Below are positions 11,922-21,250 of a DNA stretch of 64,000 nt, one piece after another (the first letter of the stretch is position 1; every line of letters begins with the position of its first letter). This DNA comes from Brachynemurus nebulosus (lineage: Eukaryota > Arthropoda > Insecta > Neuroptera > Myrmeleontidae), in contig JAPWDM010000004.1 of the NCBI GenBank assembly GCA_035578155.1, forward strand, positions 39,194,803 to 39,258,802, given 5' to 3'. A program made the translations under genes and the position numbers. The notes under the pieces are model-generated. The model worked only from the letters and a program-made list of their open reading frames with translations, was not told the origin of the DNA and ran no database searches.

Positions 11922-12079
11922 TGGGGCTTATTCCGATGCACAACAATACTATCAAAGTGGGGTCAAATTTTGGGCGGAAAAGCAATAAAACTTTTCCAAA
12001 CCGGTTTTAAATAATGTTTCGGTCAATTATCTACAACATATCCAAAATTCAGCTTCCTAGGATGATATGGTGGGAGTAG

Positions 12080-12720
12080 AGGGGGGAAAAACGATTTTCG
12101 CTGGATCTAACAGGCCCCCAGCCCCCCAGAATTAATGTAGAGGGTTGAAATTTGGTGTGTTGATAAAGTTCGTACCTAGGTTGTGCTTTTTGGAGGTTTT
12201 AATATTTTACCCCCACCCCCCTCATTTTTAAGCTACAATTTCATGCATTTTCGACGTTTTCGAAGTTTGTACCACTCGCACAGGTCACCCGAATAAACCT
12301 AGAGGGCTGAAATTTTGTATTCGGATTGAGTTAGTATCAAGGGGGTGCCTTTTGGGGGTCTCGACTTTTAACCCCTACCCCCACCATTTTTATACCCAAA
12401 AGAACATGATTTTTCTTGTTTTTTAACAGTTTCGTTCGGGTCAAAATCTCCCCAAATAAACCTAGAGGGCTGAAATTTGGTGTACAGGTTAAGCTAATAG
12501 CCAGACACTGTTTTTTGGAGGTTTCAACTTTTAACCCTTACCCCCACGATTTTTACACCAATATTTCCTTAATTTTTTTGCTTGTTTTCTAACATGTCTA
12601 GAGACTCCATAAGGAAACCTAGAGGGCTGAAATTTTGTACGTGTATTCAGTTAGTATCCAGCTAGTACCTTGTAGGGAGTCCGCATCACTTTTCCCCCCA
12701 CTTCTCCCATTTTTACATCG
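12080..12720 (+). repeat. Core tandem repeats of A1, four ~160-bp units
   Basis: AGAGGGCTGAAATTTTGTA-like starts at 12139, 12301, 12464 and 12621 (spacings 162, 163, 157). Each is followed by a TTTTTGGAGGTTTCAAC-like block and a run of C (CCCCTACCCCC). Units are diverged within the element but conserved between copies, so the array is old relative to the spread of the family. Confidence 0.9.
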
Positions 12721-13270
12721 GAATTGAATGCTACTGTTAAATGTGTTTTAAAAGCATTATGTTTATTCTAAATACAAGTAGGCGAATAGTAATTTTAAAA
12801 AATTTAAAAAAAAGTGAACTTACTTTTATGACAAATGAAATACATACATATTAAGTGATTTATAAATGTTATTAAAGTCACTGTTTATTTATAAATTAGG
12901 AATTTTGGATTTTTAGTATTTATAAAATAGAAATTTTGGATTTTTTTGGAAAGAAAAAATGTCTTTATAAAGGCCTTCCAGTTTACTATTTAAGGTCCTT
13001 TTTTAATTTTTAAAACTAAAAGATAAAGGCAATTAGCGGATAAGCATGGGCAGGAATGTCCTCGTACGAATTGTGTTGGCTTTTTTTCTGCTACCTGTTT
13101 TCGGCACAAAATTGAAATTTACTGAGATACAGCCCTTAAATACTTAAAACCTTTTTTTGAAGCCTCGATCAGCCGAACACTCATCACCAGTTTTGAAACC
13201 AACAAAATGACAATTCGGTTGTAGACTTTCAATCACATTTCGCTTGTAGACATTCAATACCGTAGATGAA

Positions 13271-13312
13271 GGGGAAAATTCGACTACCGTGATGGGGCCC
13301 CGCTGCTCACGG
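13271..13312 (+). repeat. 3' subterminal repeat and terminal hairpin of A1
   Basis: GGGGAAAATTCGACTA pairs with the element's 5' end (TAGTCGAATTTTCTCC in A4). It is followed directly by a hairpin: CCGTGA pairs with TCACGG around a GGGGCCCC centre. The hairpin is identical or nearly so in all copies. Confidence 0.88.
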
Positions 13313-13318
13313 CGTTTT

Positions 13319-13590
13319 TTTTTTTTTATGATGAGATTATTGATGAATATGTTTCTACTTTAATAAATAATATTTATGACAGATTAATTTTTTCGTTTAT
13401 ACACAAAATATCACGCATTTGTATAAGCGTATGTGATGAAACGTTACAAGGAGTTGTGTCAAAAAGCTATTAATATTATAGACCAATTTTTTTGCAGCTT
13501 CTGCAGATGTTAGTGTACCCATACCTCCCTTACAAACTGGTGTGCTGAAAGGCCCCCAAAATCAATATGCCCAGGCCCCACTAAATAATT
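13319..13590. other. No gene seen
   Basis: Starts with the T run after A1. Includes TTTTTTTGCAGCTTCTGCAG, but no coding frame follows. Confidence 0.5.
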
Positions 13591-13599
13591 TAAAATGGC

Positions 13600-13690
13600 T
13601 CTTATCAGTTAGATAACCGAGCCTGCTTGGGCACTAGTACTGACTGACAGATTGAGGTTCGATTCGCATGACTGACTATGCTTCTAAAGG
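13600..13690 (+). ncRNA. Possible tRNA-derived SINE head
   Basis: GAGGTTCGATTCGC at 13654-13667 matches the pol III B box (GGTTCGANTCC) well. Upstream, CCGAGCCTGCTTGGGCAC followed by ACTGACTGAC is reminiscent of tRNA-derived SINE heads, but the A box is weak and no complete cloverleaf can be drawn. No second copy is visible, and no poly(A) or simple-repeat tail is clear. Confidence 0.3.
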
Positions 13691-14532
13691 TCTCTCTGAA
13701 GTTTCCTTTCACAAATCCAGATAAATACCAGCATAGTTCCCTTAAGACGACCGCTGCAGATATCCTTTACTCCACTACTTTTCTTATGCTTCACTAACAT
13801 CATAGAAATGTAAACTTGTATTAATTATGTAAGAAGATTGTATTTATTATAATACTATTTTAGACTGTACCTATTAATATAATATATTATATATTTTTAT
13901 AGTTTAGAAGAGTACTATTCGTCTATGAGATGAAATGCCTGACGCCGTCGTTGCCTATATCGTGATTTTTCTTTTTTTAACATAATATCATTTTCTGTAA
14001 AAGTAAAAAATAATAATGTATTATACGTATGAATATAATACAATATTATTGTATTATAATATAATATTGTATAATATTGTATTATACAAATGAAATACAA
14101 TACGTATTACATTGTACATATTTCAAGGCCTTGATTGATCAATATGTATTAATTTTTTTTTTTTTAAATAGTTGCAGCGATGCGATAAGAGAGTTAATTA
14201 AAATTAATGGCAACCATAACTTGCGGCTATTTTTTCACAGGCAACCATGTATTATCGTGTTCAGAAAAAATAAAACTTTAGTATCTAATTTTCTCAAAAA
14301 ACATGTGACCACAAATTATTAACAATATACCAGTTAACATCTGGCAACCTAGAGGATGCGGCCGATTGAGAGCTGGCAACTATTCTTTTTAACATTTTTC
14401 ACATAATTTTCTTTCAAATGATGTTGATTTAAAAAAAAAAAAACTATAGTTGGAATTCGTTCAAAAAAATGAATTACAATATACTTAATTAAACGTACTT
14501 ACGGCTAATTTTCGATAGGCAACCCGGGAGCA
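13691..14532. other. AT-rich, no intact gene
   Basis: Alternating TATTATAATA-type sequence at 13850-14100. GGCAAC recurs at about 14210, 14240, 14343, 14373 and 14518 ahead of the Harbinger fragment. Confidence 0.5.
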
Positions 14533-14682
14533 ATGTATTACATTACCACTAAGGATTCATTTAAATTAAGTTTCATTAAAGAAACAGATACCTGCAGAAA
14601 TCAGCTGCGGGATCTTAGACTAATAGAAGAATATGATTTTTATAAACGCTTTCGTTTGGCAAAAACAAATTTGTTCTTGTGA
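14533..14682 (+). pseudogene. PIF/Harbinger transposase N-terminal fragment
   Basis: A 49-codon frame starts at ATG 14533 and stops at 14680. Its second half reads QLRDLRLIEEYDFYKRFRLA, continuing KTNLFL. The E-x-DFYKRFRLxK pattern is typical of the N-terminal region of Harbinger (HARBI1-like) transposases in animals, just before the helix-turn-helix part. The stop overlaps GTGAGC at 14679, a good 5' splice site, so the frame may be a first exon ending at 14678 instead of a truncated protein. Matching downstream coding is only a scrap at 15529, beyond a MITE at 14741-15460. Full-length Harbinger transposases are about 350-400 residues and the DDE part is not found here, so this is a dead relic. 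Confidence 0.6.
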
Positions 14683-14740
14683 GCTTAACTGAAGGTTAGT
14701 TGAAATTTTCAAATATTACGTAAGTTTGCATAGTTAATTA

Positions 14741-15460
14741 TACAAGGTGGTCCAGAATTATGTACCGTAATTGCTAGAGCTGGTAGTACGTTCAAAAATA
14801 ATGGTACCTGTTCATGTACACTTTTTTTCAAAACTCAATAATAAGGGAGATACAACTCTGTAAAGGGGTAAAACGAAAACCATTATTTCTTAAATATTTT
14901 CCAAACGCTTTTGAATAACGGATTGATATTTTAGGGGTACTTATTTTGCGTTAGATGGATTAAATTTATGTCAACACTTATTCCACCACTCATGATTAAG
15001 GGGTGGTTTTCAGTGGTAGGTGTGAGTTATCACGTCTTTTCTTTTTTAACTTGCAATTATTTAGACAAAATCCTTGATAATATGATTCCTCAGACAATTT
15101 CACGCCAAAAAGGTATACTTGTTACATTTCGATAAATATTACCGTTTTCGAGTAATTTAAAGTAGAAGTATCTATTTCCAAATTATCCCCTAATCATAAG
15201 TGATGGAATGATTGATACCATAAATTTAATTATCTTAATGTTCATACGCACCCCTAGATTATGAATCGAGTAATCAAAAGCGCCCAAAATTGTTTTTAAA
15301 AGAAGAAGTTAGTTTCGTTCCACCCCTCTAAATTTTACCCCTCTGCTTTATCTCCCTTATTATTGAGTTTTGGAAAAAAGTGTAGATGAAAAGGTACCAT
15401 TATTTTGGAACATACTATCAGCTCCAGCAATTACGGTACATAATTCTGGACCACCCTGTA
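14741..15460. mobile_element. 720-bp palindromic MITE (ends TACAAGGTGGTCC / GGACCACCCTGTA)
   Basis: The left 270 bp (TACAAGGTGGTCCAGAATTA onward) is the inverted, diverged copy of the right 265 bp (ending TAATTCTGGACCACCCTGTA). Matching internal blocks include ACTCAATAATAAGGGAGATA with TATCTCCCTTATTATTGAGT, and ATGATTAAGGGG with CCCCTAATCAT. The middle ~185 bp is unpaired. TA or TTA/TAA flanks both sides. No coding. It lies between two Harbinger fragments. Confidence 0.9.
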
Positions 15461-15528
15461 TAAAAATTACATTACATGCAATATTATTTCATATTTTATT
15501 TAATCTACCATTACAGGATAAAAATTAA

Positions 15529-15636
15529 ATCGATGGATTAATAAACAATGAACAACAAATTTCCATTGCAAGTGAAGGAGACATTAACGATGTGAGAAAT
15601 AATTTTAAAAAAATTATTTTGATAATTTTTAGTGGA
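15529..15636 (+). pseudogene. Second Harbinger-like scrap
   Basis: An open stretch with QQISIASEGDINDVRNN resembles the conserved Harbinger segment FQxxxGDxxxVSxxTVSR, which follows the N-terminal region. It lies in the same direction, beyond the MITE. TCTACCATTACAG at about 15505 could be a 3' splice site. The rest of the transposase is not visible. Identification is inference from a short motif. Confidence 0.4.
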
Positions 15637-16335
15637 TGATCTTAAATTATTTACTACTTTTATTTTTATCAAAAACTATATTTTGCTAATATTTGTATTG
15701 AATAGAACAACTTTGATTAACGAAAATAAAAAAAAAAAAATAACTTTCATTATTTTTTAAATATTAATGTTTATTTCTTTATTTCAATATCTAATAAAAT
15801 TCGTTATTTCTCTAAATTTTCGGGAAATGCTGAAGTTGGGTACTCACTTTGGATAAAAATTTTATTCATTTTTCTTCAATATTGAAAAAAAAAATCCATT
15901 TTTTAATAAAATATCTATTCTTAAGATCTGTTGATAAACTGAGGTGAGAAAATATACGAATAACACAACAAACTCCGTTAACAAAGTAAATACAAAATTA
16001 CCGATGTATTTATCGGATCTGCTATGGTTTCTATAAAAAAATATCAATTTTAAGTTTGACTTTAACGGTGTTGTCATATTTTCAGATTCTTAAACTTATT
16101 TAAGAAAGTAAGTATAAATTTTAGTCGGTGCAATATATGAAATATTTAAGAACATCTTAAAATTAAGTCATACTTAGCAAAGATTTACTTAAAAGAAAAA
16201 CGGTGCAACTGGGCATAAATGACAAATGACAGATATATTATTTTTTAGCAGGATGGGCAATTAAAATCGATATTAATTCATAGTATTAGAAAAAATAAAT
16301 ATAAATTTTCATACTTTTAATTAGAAATATATATG
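15637..16335. other. AT-rich, no gene
   Basis: A 71-codon complement frame at 15862-16077 has no recognised motif and sits in low-complexity DNA. Confidence 0.6.
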
Positions 16336-16952
16336 ATTTTTAAAAGCTTTTATTTAACTTGCTATGTTAGTATGGTTGTTTAGGTCAAATCTTGCAATAA
16401 AAAATTAGACAACCTCCAATTGAGCTAGAGGTTTCAAATTTTGCGTACGTGTATAACCTTGATGGCAATGCAACATTGTATAATTAATTTTGTCCTAAAT
16501 TCCCTCAAAACTAGAATTGTTGATTTTTAGTCTTGTGCAACTTTTTGACATTTCAAACTGTCAAATGTTGTCCATTGATTTTACATTGCAGTTTTTAGTT
16601 TCCATAGTTATGTTTGATTAGGATAAATTAACCGATTAATAAAACATAGGTAAAAAATTACCAGTTTAATTACTTCTTTTTAAACTAATTGTGATCAGAC
16701 TAAAAAGTATAAAATAAATTAAAGTAAAAAAATAGTTTTGGCTTGGTAAAAAATATTTAAAGCTTGAGGCGTTTATAACTACGTTTGAAAGCTACTAAGA
16801 AATAAAGTAGCCACTCACATCTGAAACCAATGTAATTAATAAAAACGTCTCAAGATTTTATAAATTATGTTGCACATTGCTTCAAACTTCACTCAAAAGT
16901 TATTTTATATATTTTAGTTCATTTTTAAATAATAGCTTGCTTTAAAAAACTA
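16336..16952. mobile_element. Family C, copy C1 (~617 bp)
   Basis: The first 340 bp and last 170 bp match C2 at 47206-48226 closely (AATTGAGCTAGAGGTTTCAA near the start; AATTATGTTGCACATTGCTT near the end). The start (TTTTTAAAAGC, then TTTTATTTAA) and the complement of the end (TTTTTTAAAGC, AAGC, TATTATTTAA) form imperfect terminal inverted repeats of about 25 bp. No coding. The class is not identified. Confidence 0.75.
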
Positions 16953-18939
16953 TTTTTTTTAATTTAATTTATTATTATATAAAGTAAGTTTTTAGTATTT
17001 TCCGTTACTAGCAAAAAATAAATTTGTTGGTAAAATGTCTGTTAAGCGGGGGTATTTATAATAGATTTAAGTTTTTAAATGCCCATCTCTAGCGTCATTT
17101 TTCTCCTCTTCCCTTCGTCCTGCTATTATAGATCATGATTATATAGACAAACAGTAGTTTCCGTGTAATTTTCACACTTTTGATGTGTACGTACACTTTT
17201 GAAGAATCCTGTACATTCATATTGTAAATAATATAAAGTCCATATCAACAATTTATTGTTTGAATGTTAAGTTACAGTTAAATATTATTTCAACATCTGA
17301 ACAGGAAGAGGATATATTTCCATTTCAGTCGGTAGTGAGTAATGTTCATATCCGGCAATGTTCTTCTCTCTTTCCTTTTCCCAGTATATATACATTTTAA
17401 TTGAATGAAACAATTAAATTAGTACGGTTAAACATTAATTTTAAATGCATAATAAATATACGTATTATATTTAAAGCTAACGTGTAGTTAAAATACGCTA
17501 CACAAAGAGCTAGTGTATCCACGTTGTACGTGAACTAAACAAACGACTCCTGAGCTAATTTTGTCCGTATTTTATTTTAGTTATGTTCAGCAACAGGAAA
17601 TTGATACAGTATATACAGTTGTTGGTTCCTAGTAAAAGTTAATAACTTCTTTATGTAAGTATTCACTCTTTCTGTCTCCCACAGGGGGCACCAGTGGTAA
17701 ATAAATTACATTTTGAAGAAGCGAATTATTTGCTAGGATATGTTAAAGTCCAAAATATTTCATTTGAGCTATCCACAGTGGAATAATAGATATATTAAAT
17801 TCATTTACATTCTACGAATTTCTATGATGACTAAGTATAGACGTTGCTAATGGCTTCGGCTACGTGTAGAATATTATCGTTTTATTAAAAAATACTTTAA
17901 AAATAATAAATTAGTAGCAAAAGTGAGTATTTACAGTGCTTCACCTCAATGGAATAATTTGGTTTTACTTGATAAATTACGATTGGCAGGACAGGAGTGG
18001 CTCAAGTAAATTTATTATCACAGGAAAGTTTCCTATTAGATATATCAAAAATATCTGCTCTTTTATTTTTATATTAAAACTGTTAATTATTTAATTTTTA
18101 AATGTTAATTAAAAAATACTAAGACAGTCAATTTAAAAGTTGTATCGTAACACGGAGATGTTTTGGGCTGGGATACAGTTGAAAGAATTCGTGACGCTTA
18201 AAACTGGTACCTATAAAATTGATGTAAAAAAACTTGGTGTCAAAAATGTGACGATCTAGGTAAAATTGAGTACAGACTACATATAACTTACGCATAGTCT
18301 GGATAGTCAAATAATACATATAACTGACTACCACTGACAGAGCCGGTAAGAAAAGTGACAAGCCCCCGCGCACAACAAAAATTTTTTCCCAAAAATATAA
18401 TTGAAGAAAAAACCCAACCTTGTCTCACTTTCTTCGAATCCCTAATTTAGGATGTGGGCCCCCTTTTTAGACCCGAGCCCCCAAGAAATCGCCCCACCTG
18501 TCATACCCTCTCTCCAGCCCTGACCACTGAACTATAAAAGACAAATTATAAAAATTGAACAATATAAAAGTTCCATAACTTTATTAAGTAAGTACCTCAT
18601 GAACTACTGATTCAAAATAATAAATTCAAACAACTAGATAAAGAAAAACAATTATATTGTAATGTGTAGTTTGTATAATTTATACAGATTATATCATCAT
18701 ATTCCATACAATTTAAATAAAACTTTAATTTTTTTTAAATTTTAACATGAATATGGAGTTTGGCTGGTTTACAAATGATTGTAAGTCAATAAGTCAGATA
18801 AGTGGTGAATAATATCGTTATCTCTTTGTATACTTATTGAACCATAAAATGTATCCATAATTCAATGTTTTTCCATACCTTGGAGAAAATATTTTTACAT
18901 TTTTTTTTCTAGATTTCACTTCGCTTCCAAAGATATTGT
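16953..18939. other. No convincing gene
   Basis: A short coding-like frame at about 17920-18009 (ASPQWNNLVLLDKLRLAGQE) ends in a stop and is not recognised. The rest is AT-rich. At 18440-18530 there is a C-rich block (CCCCACCTGTCATACCC). Confidence 0.45.
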
Positions 18940-19165
18940 TGAGGACGGGGGCGGTTTTTATCCTCCGCTGCTACGATTTGTTTACTCCCGCCGCTGCCAA
19001 CATTTGTTATAGGCGGGGATAGTTTTATCCACCGTTGCCGCCATTTGTTAACGACGGGAGTACGAAGCCTTTTCTGCAGGGATTAAATTAGATGTTATCG
19101 GTAGCGGTGAAAACCCCACAGAAAGGCCGGGGTTCGAACTCTAGATCACTACGATCGAGTTGCGG
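18940..19165. other. GC-rich island with ~60-70-bp internal repeats and a B-box-like site
   Basis: GACGGGGGCGG, ATAGGCGGGGATAG and AACGACGGGAG recur about 60-70 bp apart with CCGCTGCxxxxATTTGTT blocks, forming a diverged tandem repeat. GGCCGGGGTTCGAACTC at 19123-19139 looks like a pol III B box or tRNA T arm. No matching A box or cloverleaf is seen, so it is not called a tRNA. Confidence 0.45.
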
Positions 19166-19960
19166 GAATTTAAGGGTGTACACTGTTCACTCAATAAAAT
19201 AATGAAGTTTCAACTTAACAATTTTATTAACAGAACCAATAAATAAATAACAGATACAAAAAAAAAATAGGAATCGCTTCCCCAAATAAACAGGTAAATA
19301 TTTATAAACAAAAAATAAGAAAATATAAAAGCGAAAGAGTCAGGACTTACCTGGATACAAGTTTTTCCCGTTCTTTAATTACAAGCTCTTGCTATTGGCC
19401 ACCAAAACAAACTTCCCAACTCCGATCCTTAGTATGTTAAATAACCCTTAGTAACCCATTTCCCACTGCTAGTTACTAGCCACCCCCTGTGTCATGTAAT
19501 TTATTATGATTTTAATTTAATATTTAATTCAAAAATATTTCACTTACGACCAATTTCATGTCAACTCGACACACTTTTTTTCCTCACCATTTCAGATTTT
19601 CTGAAAATTTTGTATACTCATACTAGGTACTAAAACTAAGAAAAGTGCCTTTTTTAAAATTTTGGTCTAAACCCGCTTACGAGATATGGGTATGTAAAGT
19701 TTCTAAAAACTTGCCAAAAAAACGTGAACATTAATTTTTAAGTCGCTCTAGAAGCTGTTATAATTTAGCTAGAAAGCTGGCAGAGGTGTCTGGCTGGCTG
19801 GATCTTATTTTAGATACTCTTTCAAATGACATACAACATGACAACGGTGTTAATGAAAATATTTTTTTCAAAATCCATGTAAAGACTGATTTGATTTTTT
19901 TTTTAAAAGTACATAATTTAAAATTCTAAAAATATTTGTATAAATACTTATAGTGATTGT
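19166..19960. other. No gene seen
   Basis: AT-rich sequence with homopolymer runs. Nothing shared with the rest of the window. Confidence 0.5.
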
Positions 19961-19961
19961 A

Positions 19962-20043
19962 ATACCGGTAAACCGGTTTACCGGTTTACCGGTAAATGCC
20001 ATAAAATTTTTACCGGTAAATCACTGATTTTTTTCCGGTAATT
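19962..20043. repeat. ACCGGT-rich short palindromic cluster
   Basis: TACCGGTAAACCGGTTTACC and further TTTACCGGTAAAT motifs, five to six CCGG cores within 80 bp, each self-complementary. This resembles subterminal repeat clusters that bind transposases, but no element boundary is visible. Confidence 0.7.
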
Positions 20044-20364
20044 CGATAAATTAAAAATAATATGTTTGTAGATTTTTATAAGTTTATTTTATTTCCTAGA
20101 AGAATGATTCAATTTATTAAACGAAAATATACGCAATCAAATTACCCCTTACTGTGTATCCAAAATAAACTATTCTATGATACAATAAAATCGCACAATG
20201 CAATGGTCAGTTTTAAAATGCATATGAATACAATAAAACGTCCTTGTCGTATTTACTTACATAATATTATCCAAATCAGCTGTATATTTTCAAAAATAAT
20301 TAAGCATTACGTTAAATGATTACAATGTAAGAAGAGGTAAGTAAATTTTTATTACAGGTACCGT

Positions 20365-20368
<4 letters not shown>
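20044..20368. other. AT-rich, no gene
   Basis: An 85-codon frame at 20062-20319 has no recognised motif and is likely chance. Confidence 0.5.
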
Positions 20369-20443
<75 letters not shown>

Positions 20444-20455
20444 GTAGGTATATAT
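20358..20455. repeat. (TA)n array between ACCGTAGGTATATA copies
   Basis: 72 bp of TA (20369-20440) is bordered on the left by GGTACCGTAGGTATATA and on the right by ACCGTAGGTATATATG, in direct orientation. Slippage that copied a flank, or a small tandem duplication with TA growth inside, would give this. Confidence 0.9.
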
Positions 20456-20929
20456 GATTTATATTTTATGATTACTTAACAAAATTTAAAATTATTTTTT
20501 CAATAAACAATAAAAATGGACGGTATATTTCTATGAAGGAAGCTGTAGCATATCTACAAAGTCGTCGGAAATCAAACAGATAAGATTATCGAAAACTAAT
20601 GTTGGACTTTCCGAAATTTTTTATAATCATAAGTTCAGTAGATAAGTTCAATCCCAAAAATGCTTTCCCGCTGAGACTTTTTACTTTTTTATACTTTTGA
20701 CTAGCCTTCTGTATACTAAAAATACTTAAATTTTAACGTTGCCTTCGATTTTCATTTTTTTACACGAAAATGGTTAGGTATATCAAAAATTTGCATATAA
20801 CATAAATTTTAGATTATTTCATTGCAAACAAATTTTTAAAAAAATCATCACTCTACTATCAATAATAAGCAAGATATAAGCGATCTCCCGATCGGCATTT
20901 TCCCCAAATTTCCCCACCTCCTCCCCAAA

Positions 20930-20955
20930 TTGTCGACCTCTAGGGAGGTCGACAA
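20930..20955. repeat. Perfect 11-bp-arm palindrome
   Basis: TTGTCGACCTC, TAGG, GAGGTCGACAA. It sits in a small GC-rich patch after CCCCACCTCCTCCCC. No T run follows. Confidence 0.85.
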
Positions 20956-21085
20956 CATGGGTTTTCATACTCACCTAAGACCCCGTAACAATAATCAAAA
21001 GTCAAATTCTGTACCTCTTTCAGTGCATACTCAATGTCACCTAGCACCTGGGCTACTATAAAAAGTGAATACTATTGTAAAATAA

Positions 21086-21250
21086 TTGGAAATATATAAT
21101 GGGAAAAACTTCCTGAACCTTTGCCTTCGTGAGGACGATTTTAACATAAAAGCTGAGTGGCGCTTTTTAGCAACAGCACATGGGAAAGGACCATGCGATG
21201 AAGTCTGTAACTGACTCCAAATATCTTCTCGAAATAAAAAACCGCTTCGA
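21086..21250 (+). pseudogene. Coding relic with AEWRFLATAHGKGPCDE motif
   Basis: The frame through 21101-21211 reads NGKNFLNLCLRE, then DDFNIKAEWRF, then LATAHGKGPCDEVCN before a stop at about 21212. The following codons (SSRNKKPLRMSA) still look coding. I recall a conserved segment of the form AEWHFFATSHGKGxCDGxGG in insect multi-copy, transposon-like proteins of uncertain class. Here GG-TVKR is replaced by VCN-stop, so the copy is broken. No neighbouring exons are found. The family assignment is from memory and should be treated as provisional. That this is a coding relic is fairly secure, given the amino-acid pattern in such AT-rich DNA. Confidence 0.5.

Larger units (their letters stand above)
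11733..13318 (+). mobile_element. Family A, copy A1: full-length Helentron/HINE-like element
   Basis: Most complete copy. In order: 5' end with TCGAATTTTCTCC (11734-11746); a block with GGGGCGCTATCCGTTTTCGG; a TA array (11860-11919); four ~160-bp core units; a ~550-bp tail; GGGGAAAATTCGACTA (13271-13286), which inverts the 5' end; a GC-rich hairpin (13287-13312); CG and a T run. Subterminal inverted repeats, core tandem repeats, a microsatellite and a 3'-terminal hairpin are the known anatomy of non-autonomous Helentrons (HINEs, including DINE-1). T-rich flanks on both sides fit insertion between T residues. No Rep/helicase coding is present. The class assignment is inference; the structural parts are seen directly. 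Confidence 0.75.

Noticed and set aside
12139..12720. Core units of family A as coding repeats of a protein
   Set aside because: All frames contain stops and unit lengths (157-163) are not multiples of three.
19100..19165. tRNA gene at GGGGTTCGAACTC
   Set aside because: Only the T-arm-like sequence fits; no acceptor stem, D arm or A box could be paired.
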